64,000 bases of DNA from Gilliamella sp. wkB7 (GTDB taxonomy: Bacteria; Pseudomonadota; Gammaproteobacteria; Enterobacterales; Orbaceae): the NCBI RefSeq assembly GCF_001693435.1, contig NZ_CM004509.1, positions 1,860,001 to 1,924,000 of the forward strand, given 5' to 3'. How positions within the stretch are numbered: the first letter of the stretch is position 1; every line of letters starts with the position of its first letter. This document shows positions 33,044-42,285 of this stretch, piece by piece. The notes below the pieces were generated by a model. It saw only the letters and a list, made by a program, of their open reading frames with translations. It ran no database searches and was not told where the DNA came from. Position numbers and translations under genes: made by a program.

Positions 33044-34090
33044 ATGGCACTAAGAATTGAATTAGAAGGGTATAAACCAGGTATTGCTAGATTTTTGGCA
33101 CAAAAATGGAATGGCAGTGCTGATATTGATATATTGATTCAACGTAACCAAGATAATTATTATTTATCCGGTCTTAATCAATGGGGACCAGAAAAAAATT
33201 GGCATTCATTGAATAATATGTCAGTAGATAATGAGCAATTAATTGGATATGTTGATGAATGGCTAGTTGACTCTTTATTATCTCAAGAAAACAGTGTTAG
33301 ATTTCTTATTCAAATTCGTGATAAACAAAATGAAAGTTATACAGATCGTGGAGTAGTTAATATTGGTGAAACAGTATTTCCATCCTCTGCTTTGAATATT
33401 CAAACAGAACAACCACAGGTTATTGAACAAAATACGATTGAGATAAATGAGATTAATTCGAATTCGGTTCAATCAGATACTATCGAATCTTTAGATCCTC
33501 AATATGAATTACCAACTGTTGAAGAAGAAAATCAAGCAATAACAGAGCCTGAGGTTGAGATAGAAGTCATACCAGAACCAGCAACTACACAAGAAGTTAT
33601 CTCTACTCCAGAACCGACTAAATCAAAAAGTAACCTGAGGATATTTATCCTAATTTTTATAATAATACTGATTTTAAGTGGGCTTGGTGCATTAGCATGG
33701 TATTTCTTCTTTTCTCAAGATAAAAGTTCTTCAGATACTTCAATACAAGGCAATAGTCAGTGTAATGTTGCTAATGTAACAAGTGATGATTTAACCTTTA
33801 TTCAACAATGTTTACAGTCAAAACCGAATACTGATGTGTTAATTGAGGTAATCAATCAAGCAAAACAAGCGAATAAATGTAATATTGCTCAGCGGTTATA
33901 TGCGAATCAATCCTTATTAAATGCTAAAATTGCCTTACTTTATGCCAAAGAATATGATGAAAAATTTTATCATAACAACGCGTGCTTTAAAGCAGATAAG
34001 GAAACGGCGATTTATTGGTATGAAACTACATTAAATAATGATCCTAATAACGCCTTGGCTAAAGAGCGTTTAGCTGAATTGCAAAAATAA
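33044..34090 (+). CDS. Bitopic inner-membrane protein of the srf cluster, function unknown
   Basis: A 348-residue protein that I do not recognise. An N-terminal cytoplasmic region (about 1-120) begins MALRIELEGYKPGIARFLAQ. A Pro/Glu-rich linker (about 130-190) precedes one transmembrane helix (about 198-223, IFILIFIIILILSGLGALAW), and the rest (about 230-348) is probably periplasmic. It contains four cysteines, and its end (ATIYWYETTLNNDPNNALAKERL-like, near 325-345) looks like a TPR/Sel1 helix pair. The topology (cytoplasmic domain, linker, helix, periplasmic cysteine domain) matches SrfA and the terminal vWA proteins, suggesting a shared envelope complex. It is 12 bases upstream of the vWA gene. 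Confidence 0.75.
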   Translation: MALRIELEGYKPGIARFLAQKWNGSADIDILIQRNQDNYYLSGLNQWGPEKNWHSLNNMSVDNEQLIGYVDEWLVDSLLSQENSVRFLIQIRDKQNESYTDRGVVNIGETVFPSSALNIQTEQPQVIEQNTIEINEINSNSVQSDTIESLDPQYELPTVEEENQAITEPEVEIEVIPEPATTQEVISTPEPTKSKSNLRIFILIFIIILILSGLGALAWYFFFSQDKSSSDTSIQGNSQCNVANVTSDDLTFIQQCLQSKPNTDVLIEVINQAKQANKCNIAQRLYANQSLLNAKIALLYAKEYDEKFYHNNACFKADKETAIYWYETTLNNDPNNALAKERLAELQK

Positions 34091-34102
34091 TAAGGTGCAA
34101 GT

Positions 34103-36067
34103 ATGAAAAGAAAAGTAATTTCAACATTAATTATCGGATTTAGTTTTACTTGTTTACCTTTGGTTAGTTCGGCTATAGAACCATTAAAGCAAGAGGGTAA
34201 AACAACACTTTACCAGCGAGTTCTTAGTACTCCAACTTGTGAGTTAAAAAAGGATATTAAGGATCCTACTGGTCAATCAGTGCCTGCCTTTTCTCGTTAT
34301 TATGTTTATGAGCGTAAAACGGATAATAATCAACAATGGCTTAGTGTTGGTCCGGATTCTTATGGAAAAACCATAGGTTGGATTAATAATGCATGTGCTA
34401 TTGCTTGGAATATGCAAATGACATTAGTCTTTACTAACCCTGTTGATCGTGATTCTCTTTTATTTTTTAAAGATAAAGCCTCACTTACGACTCTTGTTGA
34501 TGCAAATCAACCTGAAACTTTGTTAAAACCTATTAGGGAAGCACTTAAAAACAATAAATCAGTCCCTGAAATTGTTGCTCAAGAGCCAAAAGAATATGTT
34601 GATTTTAAAACAAATTTTTATTTATTACCTATTTTACAAGGTGAAGAGGTAATGAATGGTAAAGGATTTTATGAGCGTATTTTAGAAGTTGCTTCAGTGA
34701 GTAAGCAAGATGATTTGGTAAAAAATAATAACGCTCAATCTAATGTACAAAATTCTGATAATGACATCAATCAGGTAGCGCCATTCAAAGCTGCGATAGT
34801 ATTTGTTATAGATTCGACTATTTCAATGGATCCTTATATTTCAAGAACTAAAGAAGCGGTTGAACAAGTATATCGACATATAGAAAAGGAAAATTTACAA
34901 CAACAAGTAAAATTTGGTCTAGTCTCATTCCGTTCAAGTTTACAAACATCGGATAAGTTAGAGTTTTTAACAAAGATTTTTGTTGATCCTAACAAGGTAC
35001 AAAATAGAGAAGATTTTATGCAGTTAAGTTCATCGCTCAAACAGGCGACTGTTTCTACTGCTTATTTTGCTGAAGATTCTTATGCTGGTATTGCAAAAGC
35101 ATTAAATGATATTAATTGGAATAGCTTTGGTGCACGTTATATGATTTTGATCACTGATGCTAGTGCTATTCCTGGCGATGATAAACTTTCCAGTACTGGA
35201 ATGGATGCTGCGCAGTTAAGACTTGAAGCTCAACATAAGGGTGTTGCTATCTATGCATTACATTTAAAAACACCAAATGGTGAAAAAGATCACCAAGTTG
35301 CGGCAACTCAGTATTCAGATCTAACTTATAATGATTATATCCATAAATCACTTTATTATCCTGTTAATGCCGGTGATGTGAATGAATTTGGTCGGAAAGT
35401 GGACTTGTTAGCTAAAGCTCTGTCTGAACAAGTTAAACTAGCATATAAAGGCGAAGCATCAGTAGGTAATGCAATTAACGCTAAAGATGATAGCTCCAAT
35501 ATGTTAAAAGATGCATTGCTATTAAGTAAGGCGATGCAACTTGCTTATCTAGGTGATACTAATGGTACGAAAGCACCTTCAGTTTTCAAAGGGTGGATTG
35601 CTGATAAGGATTTTGTTAAACCAACGATACCGACAGCTGAACCTCGCATTTTATTGACTAAATCTCAATTAAGTGATTTAAGTGATATTGTCAGTAAAAT
35701 AGCTAATGCGGCTAATGATGGGTTGATCTCTGCTGATGATATGTTTTCGCAGTTACGTTCTGTTGCTGCGGCTATGGGACAAGATCCAAATAAATTAAAA
35801 TCAGAGTCAGTGATTAAAATTGCCGATTTAGGCTTATTAGGTGAATATTTGGATAATATTCCATATAAAAGTGATGTCACAGGTCTTGATCAAGATACTT
35901 GGAAAAGTATGAGTGGTTTAGAGCAAGAAAAATTTATTCGAAATTTAAATAGTAAAGTTCGTTATTACCAAAAATGTAATGCCGATGTTGATCGTTGGAT
36001 TTCATTAGCTGAAGGAAGTGATCCGCGAGATAATGTTTATCCTATTCCATTAGAAATGTTACCGTAA
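34103..36067 (+). CDS. Periplasmic vWA protein resembling the periplasmic half of PpkA
   Basis: A 654-residue protein with a signal peptide (about 1-24, ending VSSA), an SH3-like segment (about 30-115; KTTLYQRVLSTP, YVYERKTDNNQQWLSVGPDS, GWINNACAIAW) and a von Willebrand A domain from about residue 230. The metal-binding MIDAS is FVIDSTISMD (about 233-242), with YMILITDASAIPGDD further on. The SH3-like plus vWA arrangement, including MTLVFTNPVDRDSLLFF, recalls the C-terminal periplasmic region of the T6SS threonine kinase PpkA, from memory of that family. No kinase domain or membrane anchor is present. It is followed 5 bases later by a TagT/TagS-like ABC pair, which in Pseudomonas accompanies PpkA. 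Confidence 0.8.
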   Translation: MKRKVISTLIIGFSFTCLPLVSSAIEPLKQEGKTTLYQRVLSTPTCELKKDIKDPTGQSVPAFSRYYVYERKTDNNQQWLSVGPDSYGKTIGWINNACAIAWNMQMTLVFTNPVDRDSLLFFKDKASLTTLVDANQPETLLKPIREALKNNKSVPEIVAQEPKEYVDFKTNFYLLPILQGEEVMNGKGFYERILEVASVSKQDDLVKNNNAQSNVQNSDNDINQVAPFKAAIVFVIDSTISMDPYISRTKEAVEQVYRHIEKENLQQQVKFGLVSFRSSLQTSDKLEFLTKIFVDPNKVQNREDFMQLSSSLKQATVSTAYFAEDSYAGIAKALNDINWNSFGARYMILITDASAIPGDDKLSSTGMDAAQLRLEAQHKGVAIYALHLKTPNGEKDHQVAATQYSDLTYNDYIHKSLYYPVNAGDVNEFGRKVDLLAKALSEQVKLAYKGEASVGNAINAKDDSSNMLKDALLLSKAMQLAYLGDTNGTKAPSVFKGWIADKDFVKPTIPTAEPRILLTKSQLSDLSDIVSKIANAANDGLISADDMFSQLRSVAAAMGQDPNKLKSESVIKIADLGLLGEYLDNIPYKSDVTGLDQDTWKSMSGLEQEKFIRNLNSKVRYYQKCNADVDRWISLAEGSDPRDNVYPIPLEMLP

Positions 36068-36072
36068 AGCAA

Positions 36073-36789
36073 ATGTTAGTAATAAAACAACTTGAAATTT
36101 CTCGATCAACTGGTAAATCTTCTTTTAGAGTCTGTTTACCTGAATTGAAATTAAGAGCAGGGGATGTTGTTGTGATTCAAGGAGACAGTGGATCGGGAAA
36201 AAGTACTTTGCTTGAAATGATTGGTATGATTCTCAAACCAGATAAGGTAGATGGCTTTAAACTTTTTTTAGATAATAACGATCTTGATATTGCTAAATGG
36301 ATTAATAACAATGGTATAAATCAATTAGCCAATATACGTGCTCAATATTTAGGATTTATGTTGCAAACTGGTGGTTTACTGCCTTTTTTGAAGATATATG
36401 ATAATATTTTATTGCCAATTAAATTATTACAAAAAAATGTTGATAATTCACGGTTAGAATATTTGATAGATAAACTAGGCATTTCTCATTTGCTAAATAA
36501 ATATCCTAAACAATTATCGATTGGTGAGCGTCAACGAGCTTCTTTTATTCGTTCAATTATCCATAAACCAGCATTACTACTTGCAGATGAACCAACCTCT
36601 GCTCTCGATCCTTATAATGCAAATTTACTTTTTGATTTAATTATTGAACAGGCACAACAAGATAATATCGCAGTTATAATAGTTACTCATGATTGGCAAC
36701 GTATTTCAACTAAAGGTTTATTCACTTTATCTGCTAAGTTAGTCTCCTCACATTCATCAGAATTTTTACCTTTACATGATAGGCAGTAA
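36073..36789 (+). CDS. ABC transporter ATP-binding protein (LolD/TagT-like)
   Basis: A 238-residue ATPase with Walker A GDSGSGKST (about 37-45), signature LSIGERQRASF (about 145-155), and Walker B LLLADEPTSALDP (about 172-184), followed by H-loop VTHDW. It belongs to the MacB/LolD-type group that partners FtsX-like permeases. The gene starts 5 bases after the vWA gene and ends 3 bases before the permease, so the three are clearly cotranscribed. By analogy with TagT it may power a periplasmic signalling step rather than transport, but this is inference. Confidence 0.9.
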   Translation: MLVIKQLEISRSTGKSSFRVCLPELKLRAGDVVVIQGDSGSGKSTLLEMIGMILKPDKVDGFKLFLDNNDLDIAKWINNNGINQLANIRAQYLGFMLQTGGLLPFLKIYDNILLPIKLLQKNVDNSRLEYLIDKLGISHLLNKYPKQLSIGERQRASFIRSIIHKPALLLADEPTSALDPYNANLLFDLIIEQAQQDNIAVIIVTHDWQRISTKGLFTLSAKLVSSHSSEFLPLHDRQ

Positions 36790-36792
36790 AAA

Positions 36793-38016
36793 ATGGCTAA
36801 AATCATATCCAAATGGTTGCTGATTATTCGTTTGTCATTTGCTGATTTATGGTATGACAAAAAAGTTTCATTTTGCATCATTGCATCAGTTATATCCGTT
36901 ATTACACCATTATTATTATTATTTAGTTTAAAGTATGGAGTCGTTTCACAGCTTCGTCAGCAATTACTTAATGATCCACAAAATTTGGAAGTAAAAATTG
37001 TAGGAAATTTAAATCTTGATGATGCGATGTTTGATTGGATAAGAGCGCAACCAGAAACAGCTTTTGTCATTCCTTTAACTCGCTCGCTTAATACTCAGGC
37101 CGATTTAATAAAAGATTCAAGCCATTTTGTAAATAACGCTGAAATCATACCAACGGCTAGTGGAGATCCACTTACAAACGATCTACCTACAATTGATAAT
37201 GAAAATAAAGTTTTACTAAGTGCTTTATCTGCGGAAAAAATGCAAGTTACTGTTGGTAGCCGGATAAAACTAATTATTACAAGACAACTTGATGGTAAAT
37301 TCGAAAAAGGTGTAACTGAATTAGACGTTATTGGCATTATTCCAGAAAATCGTTATAGCCGAACAGCTGCTTTTGTTTCGTTAAATTTATTGATTGCTAT
37401 GGAAAATTTTTATGATGGTTATCAAAGTGACCTTTTTGCAACTCAAGTCGGGAAACTTAATCCTCCAAACCATACTTCATTTGCGCGAGCCCGTATTTAT
37501 GCTAATTCGCTAGATAGTGTGGCGCCGCTATCTTTTAAATTACGAGAAAAGCATATTGAAACGCGTACTCAATCTAATGCAATTGAAAATATAAAAGCAA
37601 TTGATCGGGTATTTAGTTTTATTTTTAGTGTAATTGCTATTACTGCAGGTTTTGGTTGTATTTTATCATTTACTGGTTCATTTTTATCTAACATTGAACG
37701 TAAGCGTAAAGATATTGCTTTTATGCGTTTGCTTGGTTTTCAATCAAAATATATTATGCTTTATTTGATTAACCAAGCTGTAATATTGAATTGCTTGGCA
37801 TTTTTGGTATCTATTATTCTATTTTTATTAGGAAATCATGCGTTTAATAGTGTTTTAGGTGAAAATTTAATTTCACAACCTATTGTAAGTCGTTTACAAT
37901 TTCGGCATCTGGTTGTTGCATTTATGCTGACCATGTTTATTGCATGTATTGTTGTGGTTATAGGAGGTCAACGTGCCATTAAAATCCAGCCAGCTGAAAG
38001 TTTACGAGAAGTTTAA
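36793..38016 (+). CDS. FtsX-like ABC permease (LolC/TagS-like)
   Basis: A 407-residue inner-membrane protein with one N-terminal membrane helix (about 25-45), a large periplasmic domain (about 50-270) and three C-terminal helices (about 280-305, 325-350, 375-397), the MacB/FtsX topology. FLSNIERKRKDIAFMRLLGF near residues 298-317 is the usual coupling segment of these permeases. It is paired with the preceding ATPase. The downstream gene starts inside its last 44 bases. The T-S-R gene order with a vWA protein next to it mirrors the T6SS tagQRST-ppkA set in reverse order. Confidence 0.9.
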   Translation: MAKIISKWLLIIRLSFADLWYDKKVSFCIIASVISVITPLLLLFSLKYGVVSQLRQQLLNDPQNLEVKIVGNLNLDDAMFDWIRAQPETAFVIPLTRSLNTQADLIKDSSHFVNNAEIIPTASGDPLTNDLPTIDNENKVLLSALSAEKMQVTVGSRIKLIITRQLDGKFEKGVTELDVIGIIPENRYSRTAAFVSLNLLIAMENFYDGYQSDLFATQVGKLNPPNHTSFARARIYANSLDSVAPLSFKLREKHIETRTQSNAIENIKAIDRVFSFIFSVIAITAGFGCILSFTGSFLSNIERKRKDIAFMRLLGFQSKYIMLYLINQAVILNCLAFLVSIILFLLGNHAFNSVLGENLISQPIVSRLQFRHLVVAFMLTMFIACIVVVIGGQRAIKIQPAESLREV

Positions 38017-39595
38017 TACTAAAAAAAATATTTTTTGTTTATTAATGTCTATAGGCATGAGTTTATTTCCTCTCATCAGCTATGCTGAGCCATGGGATAC
38101 TAGTTTTTATAATCCTAAACCATCGAATGATGATGTTATTTTACCAATGCCATGTGATGGTAGCTTGGTGATGAAGAAAGTTTATACACCTACCAATAAA
38201 CCACTAGATGATATCAAAGTGATTCTGGGTAGCAACCAAAAAGAGCTTGGTTTTGCTGAATATGCAACTCCAAATTATATTTCGGGTAGTTTTTCAGATA
38301 ACGGTAAAGAACGATATTATCTGATAGGTAAGTATGAAATAACAGCATTGCAATATCAAGCTGTGATGAATGATACTTGCCCTTCAGCAAAAATTTCACT
38401 TATATTTCCAGTGACAAATATTAGTTGGTTTGATGCTATTGCATTTACTGATAAATATAACCGATGGTTAATTGAAAATGAGACAAAAACCAAATTAAAC
38501 AAAATTCCACATGGGTATTTCCGCTTACCTAATAATACTGAATGGGAATATGCAGCACGAGGTGGTACAAAAGTAACTGAATCTGAATTTCGTGAAAACC
38601 ACTTTCCAATGACAGCTAACTTAGAAAATTACGCTTGGTTTTCTGGAGCAAAATCTGCCAATGGTAAACTACAACTTATAGGTCGATTACAGCCTAATCC
38701 GTTGGATATTTATGATATTTTGGGTAATGCAAATGAAATGATGTTTGACTCTTTTCGTATGAATAAGTTAGATCGTTATCATGGGCAAGAAGGTGGAATG
38801 ATTGTTCGTGGTGGCAGTTATTTAACTCCTGAGTCGTCAATAACTACAGCATTTCGTACTGAAAAACCTTATTATGATGATAAAGGTGCTTACAAGAGTC
38901 AGGATGTTGGATTTCGTTTGGTTTATACAACTTCAATCATGAATTCAAGTGAGGCTGTTAAAGTTTTAGATAAACAATGGAGTGAACTTGGAAATGAAAC
39001 AACAAGTTCAGCAAATGGTAACGTTGTTAATGAACTTGAGAAAATTACTAAACAAGTTGATGATGAAAAAACAAAAAAAGAATTGAATCAACTCAATACG
39101 TTGTTACGTAGTGCAAATCAAGCTAGAGATGAACAACGAAATCGTTCTATACAGTCAGCATTACAATTAGGTGCGTTTTTGTGCGCCAATGTTTCAGATT
39201 TAAACAGTAAATTTGAATACAATAATAACTTGTATAATGCAATGACTAATGAAATTTGCGATCCAGATGAAACAGAAACATTGCCTGATGATAATATGTG
39301 TTCAAAAGTTAAGCTCAATAATTTAAAACAGGTACTCAATGAATCAAAAAATGCAAGAGACTTTATTTTAAAATATTATGCCGATACTATCGTTACTACT
39401 GCATCAAATTATGAAAAAAATATCATTAATGAGCAAGCTCAGCCCACACAATTTATTTTGGAAAACAGTGGTAAAGCCAACATGAGTGATTACTTAAAAA
39501 TTTATTTAAAGCATATTAATCAATACATTGCGTCAGGAAAGGTTGATAGAACAACTTGGTTACAGTCTTGTGATGAGATAAAAGGAAAAAAATAA
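37973..39595 (+). CDS. Formylglycine-enzyme-fold (SUMF1) periplasmic protein, TagR-like, catalytic Cys absent
   Basis: A 540-residue protein. The GTG at 37973 has AGGAGGT (37962-37968) four bases upstream and gives a complete signal peptide (about 1-38, SYA|EP), so I prefer it although it overlaps the permease gene by 44 bases. The ATG at 38045 would remove the basic start of the signal. The FGE-sulfatase fold spans about 95-325: KYEITALQYQAVMND, FRLPNNTEWEYAARGG, DILGNANEMM, IVRGGSYLTPESS and DVGFRLVY. The segment after RGGSY, where active formylglycine enzymes have their two catalytic cysteines, has none, so a regulatory or binding role is expected. A charged helical C-terminal extension (about 345-540) carries several cysteines. 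Confidence 0.85.
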   Translation: MPLKSSQLKVYEKFNTKKNIFCLLMSIGMSLFPLISYAEPWDTSFYNPKPSNDDVILPMPCDGSLVMKKVYTPTNKPLDDIKVILGSNQKELGFAEYATPNYISGSFSDNGKERYYLIGKYEITALQYQAVMNDTCPSAKISLIFPVTNISWFDAIAFTDKYNRWLIENETKTKLNKIPHGYFRLPNNTEWEYAARGGTKVTESEFRENHFPMTANLENYAWFSGAKSANGKLQLIGRLQPNPLDIYDILGNANEMMFDSFRMNKLDRYHGQEGGMIVRGGSYLTPESSITTAFRTEKPYYDDKGAYKSQDVGFRLVYTTSIMNSSEAVKVLDKQWSELGNETTSSANGNVVNELEKITKQVDDEKTKKELNQLNTLLRSANQARDEQRNRSIQSALQLGAFLCANVSDLNSKFEYNNNLYNAMTNEICDPDETETLPDDNMCSKVKLNNLKQVLNESKNARDFILKYYADTIVTTASNYEKNIINEQAQPTQFILENSGKANMSDYLKIYLKHINQYIASGKVDRTTWLQSCDEIKGKK

Positions 39596-40287
39596 TGAAC
39601 AAAGTAATAGGAACATTAGCTTTATGCATATCGATAATTTTAGCTGGTTGCCAATCATCATCAGGTGGTGTAAGTACTAGAAATGCCGATCCTGCTTTAA
39701 CAAAAGGTAATACCGCTCAATTTTTCAGTAAATCCGCTTGGCAAGCTTGTGCTATAGGTGTTGGTATTATGGGAGTTGGTTGTTTGTTGTTAGGTGAAGA
39801 AGCGCGCACATGCCTTGCTTCAGCAGCTATTGGTTGTGGTGTAATGATGGGAGGAAACTATTATTTGGATACTAAACGCGCAGAGTATGCTGATGCTGAG
39901 ATGCGTATTGATGCTTACATTCAAGATCTTCAACAAAACACACTAGAAGTTCAATCAATTACACAAAATGCAAAGAATGTTTTGGATAAAAATTTAGCTA
40001 CCCTTCATACATTAAATGAACAAATAAAAAATGATAATGTGAATAAAAAACAAGCTCAGAAAAATTTAACTCAAATTGATGCAAACATTGCTTATCTGAA
40101 TGATAAATTAAATCGAATTAAAAAAGTTGAAAATGATTGGGTTAATCTTTCTGTACAAGAACAACAATCAGGTGTAAATGTAACAAGATTAGATAAAGAA
40201 ATAGGTCAATTACATAAACAAATTTCAGCACTTGAAAAACAAATTAATTTAGTTACTCAACAACGTTCAGCTGTGAAGGTCAGTTAA
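39595..40287 (+). CDS. Coiled-coil outer-membrane lipoprotein of the srf cluster
   Basis: A 230-residue protein with a lipobox LAGC (Cys19) and Gln at +2, implying outer-membrane sorting. A Gly-rich hydrophobic segment with cysteines lies at about 50-85. From about residue 100 to the end it is a long Gln/Asn/Lys-rich coiled coil. The start shares its A with the stop of the preceding gene (TAATG). Its position next to TagT/S/R-like genes is that of the T6SS lipoprotein TagQ, but I see no specific sequence match, so the equivalence is by position only. Confidence 0.78.
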   Translation: MNKVIGTLALCISIILAGCQSSSGGVSTRNADPALTKGNTAQFFSKSAWQACAIGVGIMGVGCLLLGEEARTCLASAAIGCGVMMGGNYYLDTKRAEYADAEMRIDAYIQDLQQNTLEVQSITQNAKNVLDKNLATLHTLNEQIKNDNVNKKQAQKNLTQIDANIAYLNDKLNRIKKVENDWVNLSVQEQQSGVNVTRLDKEIGQLHKQISALEKQINLVTQQRSAVKVS

Positions 40288-40289
40288 TT

Positions 40290-40772
40290 ATGAAAAAAAT
40301 ATCTATTATTTCACTTTTGTCTTTAGTTTCACTAGTAGGTTGTTCAACGACCCCAGAACAATGCGATCCAAGAAATACTAATTTGGGTATTATGGATAAA
40401 ATAAGCTGTAACTATTCTGGTAATTACCAGACACGTATTGATCAGAAGAAGAAAATTCTTGAAGATGAGCAAAAAGCTAACCAGCAGTTTAAAGAAATTT
40501 ATGCCAATATAGAAAAACAAAAAAATGATACAACTTTAAGTCTTAAGCAAAAACAAGCTCAGCAAAACAAACTTAAACAAGACTTAATGAAATTGACTAA
40601 TGAAGTTAAAGAAAAAGCTAAAGATCGTGATGATTTACAAAAACAAGTTAATGACATTCAACAACAATTTAAACAAGTTAATCAATCAAATAAGTCAGAA
40701 ATTGAAAAACAAGTTGAACTCGACAAATTGTATATAAAACTTCAAAAATTACAAAAAGCGTTAAATATATAA
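40290..40772 (+). CDS. Small coiled-coil lipoprotein of the srf cluster
   Basis: A 160-residue protein with signal peptide and lipobox LVGC (Cys18), Ser at +2, so probably outer-membrane. After a short Cys-containing region (TTPEQCDP and KISCNYSGNYQTRIDQKKK) nearly all of it is a Lys/Gln-rich coiled coil. It begins 2 bases after the previous lipoprotein gene, with which it shares this architecture. The pair may be old duplicates or may form a hetero-oligomer. It is not a family I recognise. Confidence 0.75.
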   Translation: MKKISIISLLSLVSLVGCSTTPEQCDPRNTNLGIMDKISCNYSGNYQTRIDQKKKILEDEQKANQQFKEIYANIEKQKNDTTLSLKQKQAQQNKLKQDLMKLTNEVKEKAKDRDDLQKQVNDIQQQFKQVNQSNKSEIEKQVELDKLYIKLQKLQKALNI

Positions 40773-40831
40773 ATATACTGGTGCTTAATAAAATATTGAT
40801 AAAAAAGTTAAATGTAAGGAATTAATAACAA

Positions 40832-42166
40832 ATGCAGAGAATAATAAGGATTAAGATTGATCATAATGATTTTCAAAAAATGTCTTTATTGGATCAGTAT
40901 AATTCTTTGTTAACGTTATTAAAACCACATTTAACTGAACGAACCTTTTCAATTTTAGCTACGCCCAAATTAATTGATGACAATCAGTATTTGGGGTGGT
41001 ATACAGATCTTCAGGGTCAACCTGCTTTTCTAAATAGTGTTGCTGATGAAGTATTAAAAAAGCAAATATCAGAAAAATTACAAACACGAATTTGCGACAT
41101 TGAATTAACCATTAAATCTTTACAGTTGAATGAGGATCAACAAGCGTTGGTTTCATCTTGGTTACCAAGAATTAAAAGTTTAGGTAACCAAATCTATATT
41201 GTTAATGGTGAACCAGTGATTATAAATACATTTGAAGATCCTATCTTACCACCACCTGTTGTTGCGCCTTCAACTATACCGATGAAAAAATTTTGGCGTT
41301 GGTGGCATTTTCTGATATTAGCTCTTTTATTTGCAGCATTAGGATCCTTGTTATACTTTTTGTATCCTTTCAATAAAGCCAATATAGTAGGCGAGATACC
41401 TAAATTAACTATTATACCGCCAGTATTGGTTAAGAAACCCGAACCAGAACCGGCTCCTGTTGCTAGAAACTGTATTCCTAAAGAAGATGTGATAAAAAAT
41501 AATAATGCATCGAAGATGGTGATGATATTTGATAATTCGGCTTCAATGACATTAACGTTAATGGAGTCAAAATCAGCTATTGATCAGTATTTAGCAAGTG
41601 ATTTTAGTATGATGACAGAAAAAGAAGCTGATGCTTATGAAGCGAGAATGACAAGGTTACCTAATCGTTTATCAAGTAGTAAAAAAGTCGCATTGTCGAC
41701 TATTGATAAAATACAACAAGATATTAATATTGCTCTCGTTACATTAACCAGTTGCCCTGTTGCACAAACAACTTCATTTTATGATCATGCCAGCCGCGAA
41801 AAACTAAAAAATAAGATTAATAAACTCAATCCATTAGAATATAATAGTGCTACGCCATTATACAGTGGTGTACAGCAAGCGAGTAAAATGCTTGATGGTG
41901 TAAATCGCGATGATTATATTTTAATAATTAGTGATGGTGAAGATAATTGTACTAAAAGTAATATTTGTACATTAGCTAGTAAAATTGCAGCTAAACAGCC
42001 CCGTTTAAAAATTAATATTGTTGATATTGCTGGGCAACATAAAATTGACTGTGTAGCGAAAAGCACAGGTGGTAAAGTTTATATCGCACAAAATCCGACA
42101 GAAATTGTTAATCAAATGAACAATGCTGTTTCTGACTTGAATATTACTAAACCTATCTGTGAATGA
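40832..42166 (+). CDS. Membrane-anchored vWA protein, first copy
   Basis: A 444-residue bitopic protein. The cytoplasmic module (about 1-135) has WYTDLQGQP and ends in QIYIVNGEPVIINTFEDP. A Pro linker is followed by a Trp-rich membrane helix (about 153-178, FWRWWHFLILALLFAALGSL). The periplasmic part is a vWA domain (about 225-444) with intact MIDAS FDNSASM (about 232-238), the threonine in ATPLYSGV and the aspartate in ILIISDGEDNC. Six cysteines outside the membrane are conserved in the second copy, so disulfides are likely. It is 59 bases after the lipoprotein gene and has a paralogue directly downstream. Confidence 0.85.
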   Translation: MQRIIRIKIDHNDFQKMSLLDQYNSLLTLLKPHLTERTFSILATPKLIDDNQYLGWYTDLQGQPAFLNSVADEVLKKQISEKLQTRICDIELTIKSLQLNEDQQALVSSWLPRIKSLGNQIYIVNGEPVIINTFEDPILPPPVVAPSTIPMKKFWRWWHFLILALLFAALGSLLYFLYPFNKANIVGEIPKLTIIPPVLVKKPEPEPAPVARNCIPKEDVIKNNNASKMVMIFDNSASMTLTLMESKSAIDQYLASDFSMMTEKEADAYEARMTRLPNRLSSSKKVALSTIDKIQQDINIALVTLTSCPVAQTTSFYDHASREKLKNKINKLNPLEYNSATPLYSGVQQASKMLDGVNRDDYILIISDGEDNCTKSNICTLASKIAAKQPRLKINIVDIAGQHKIDCVAKSTGGKVYIAQNPTEIVNQMNNAVSDLNITKPICE

Positions 42167-42285
42167 TATTAAGCTAAAGATTATTTAATATATAAATTAA
42201 TTAAAAAAATAATGATATAAATAGGCTTCACATTAGATTTGTATGATAGTCTGAAAATAATTAGAAATAAGGACGTGGGTTAACA

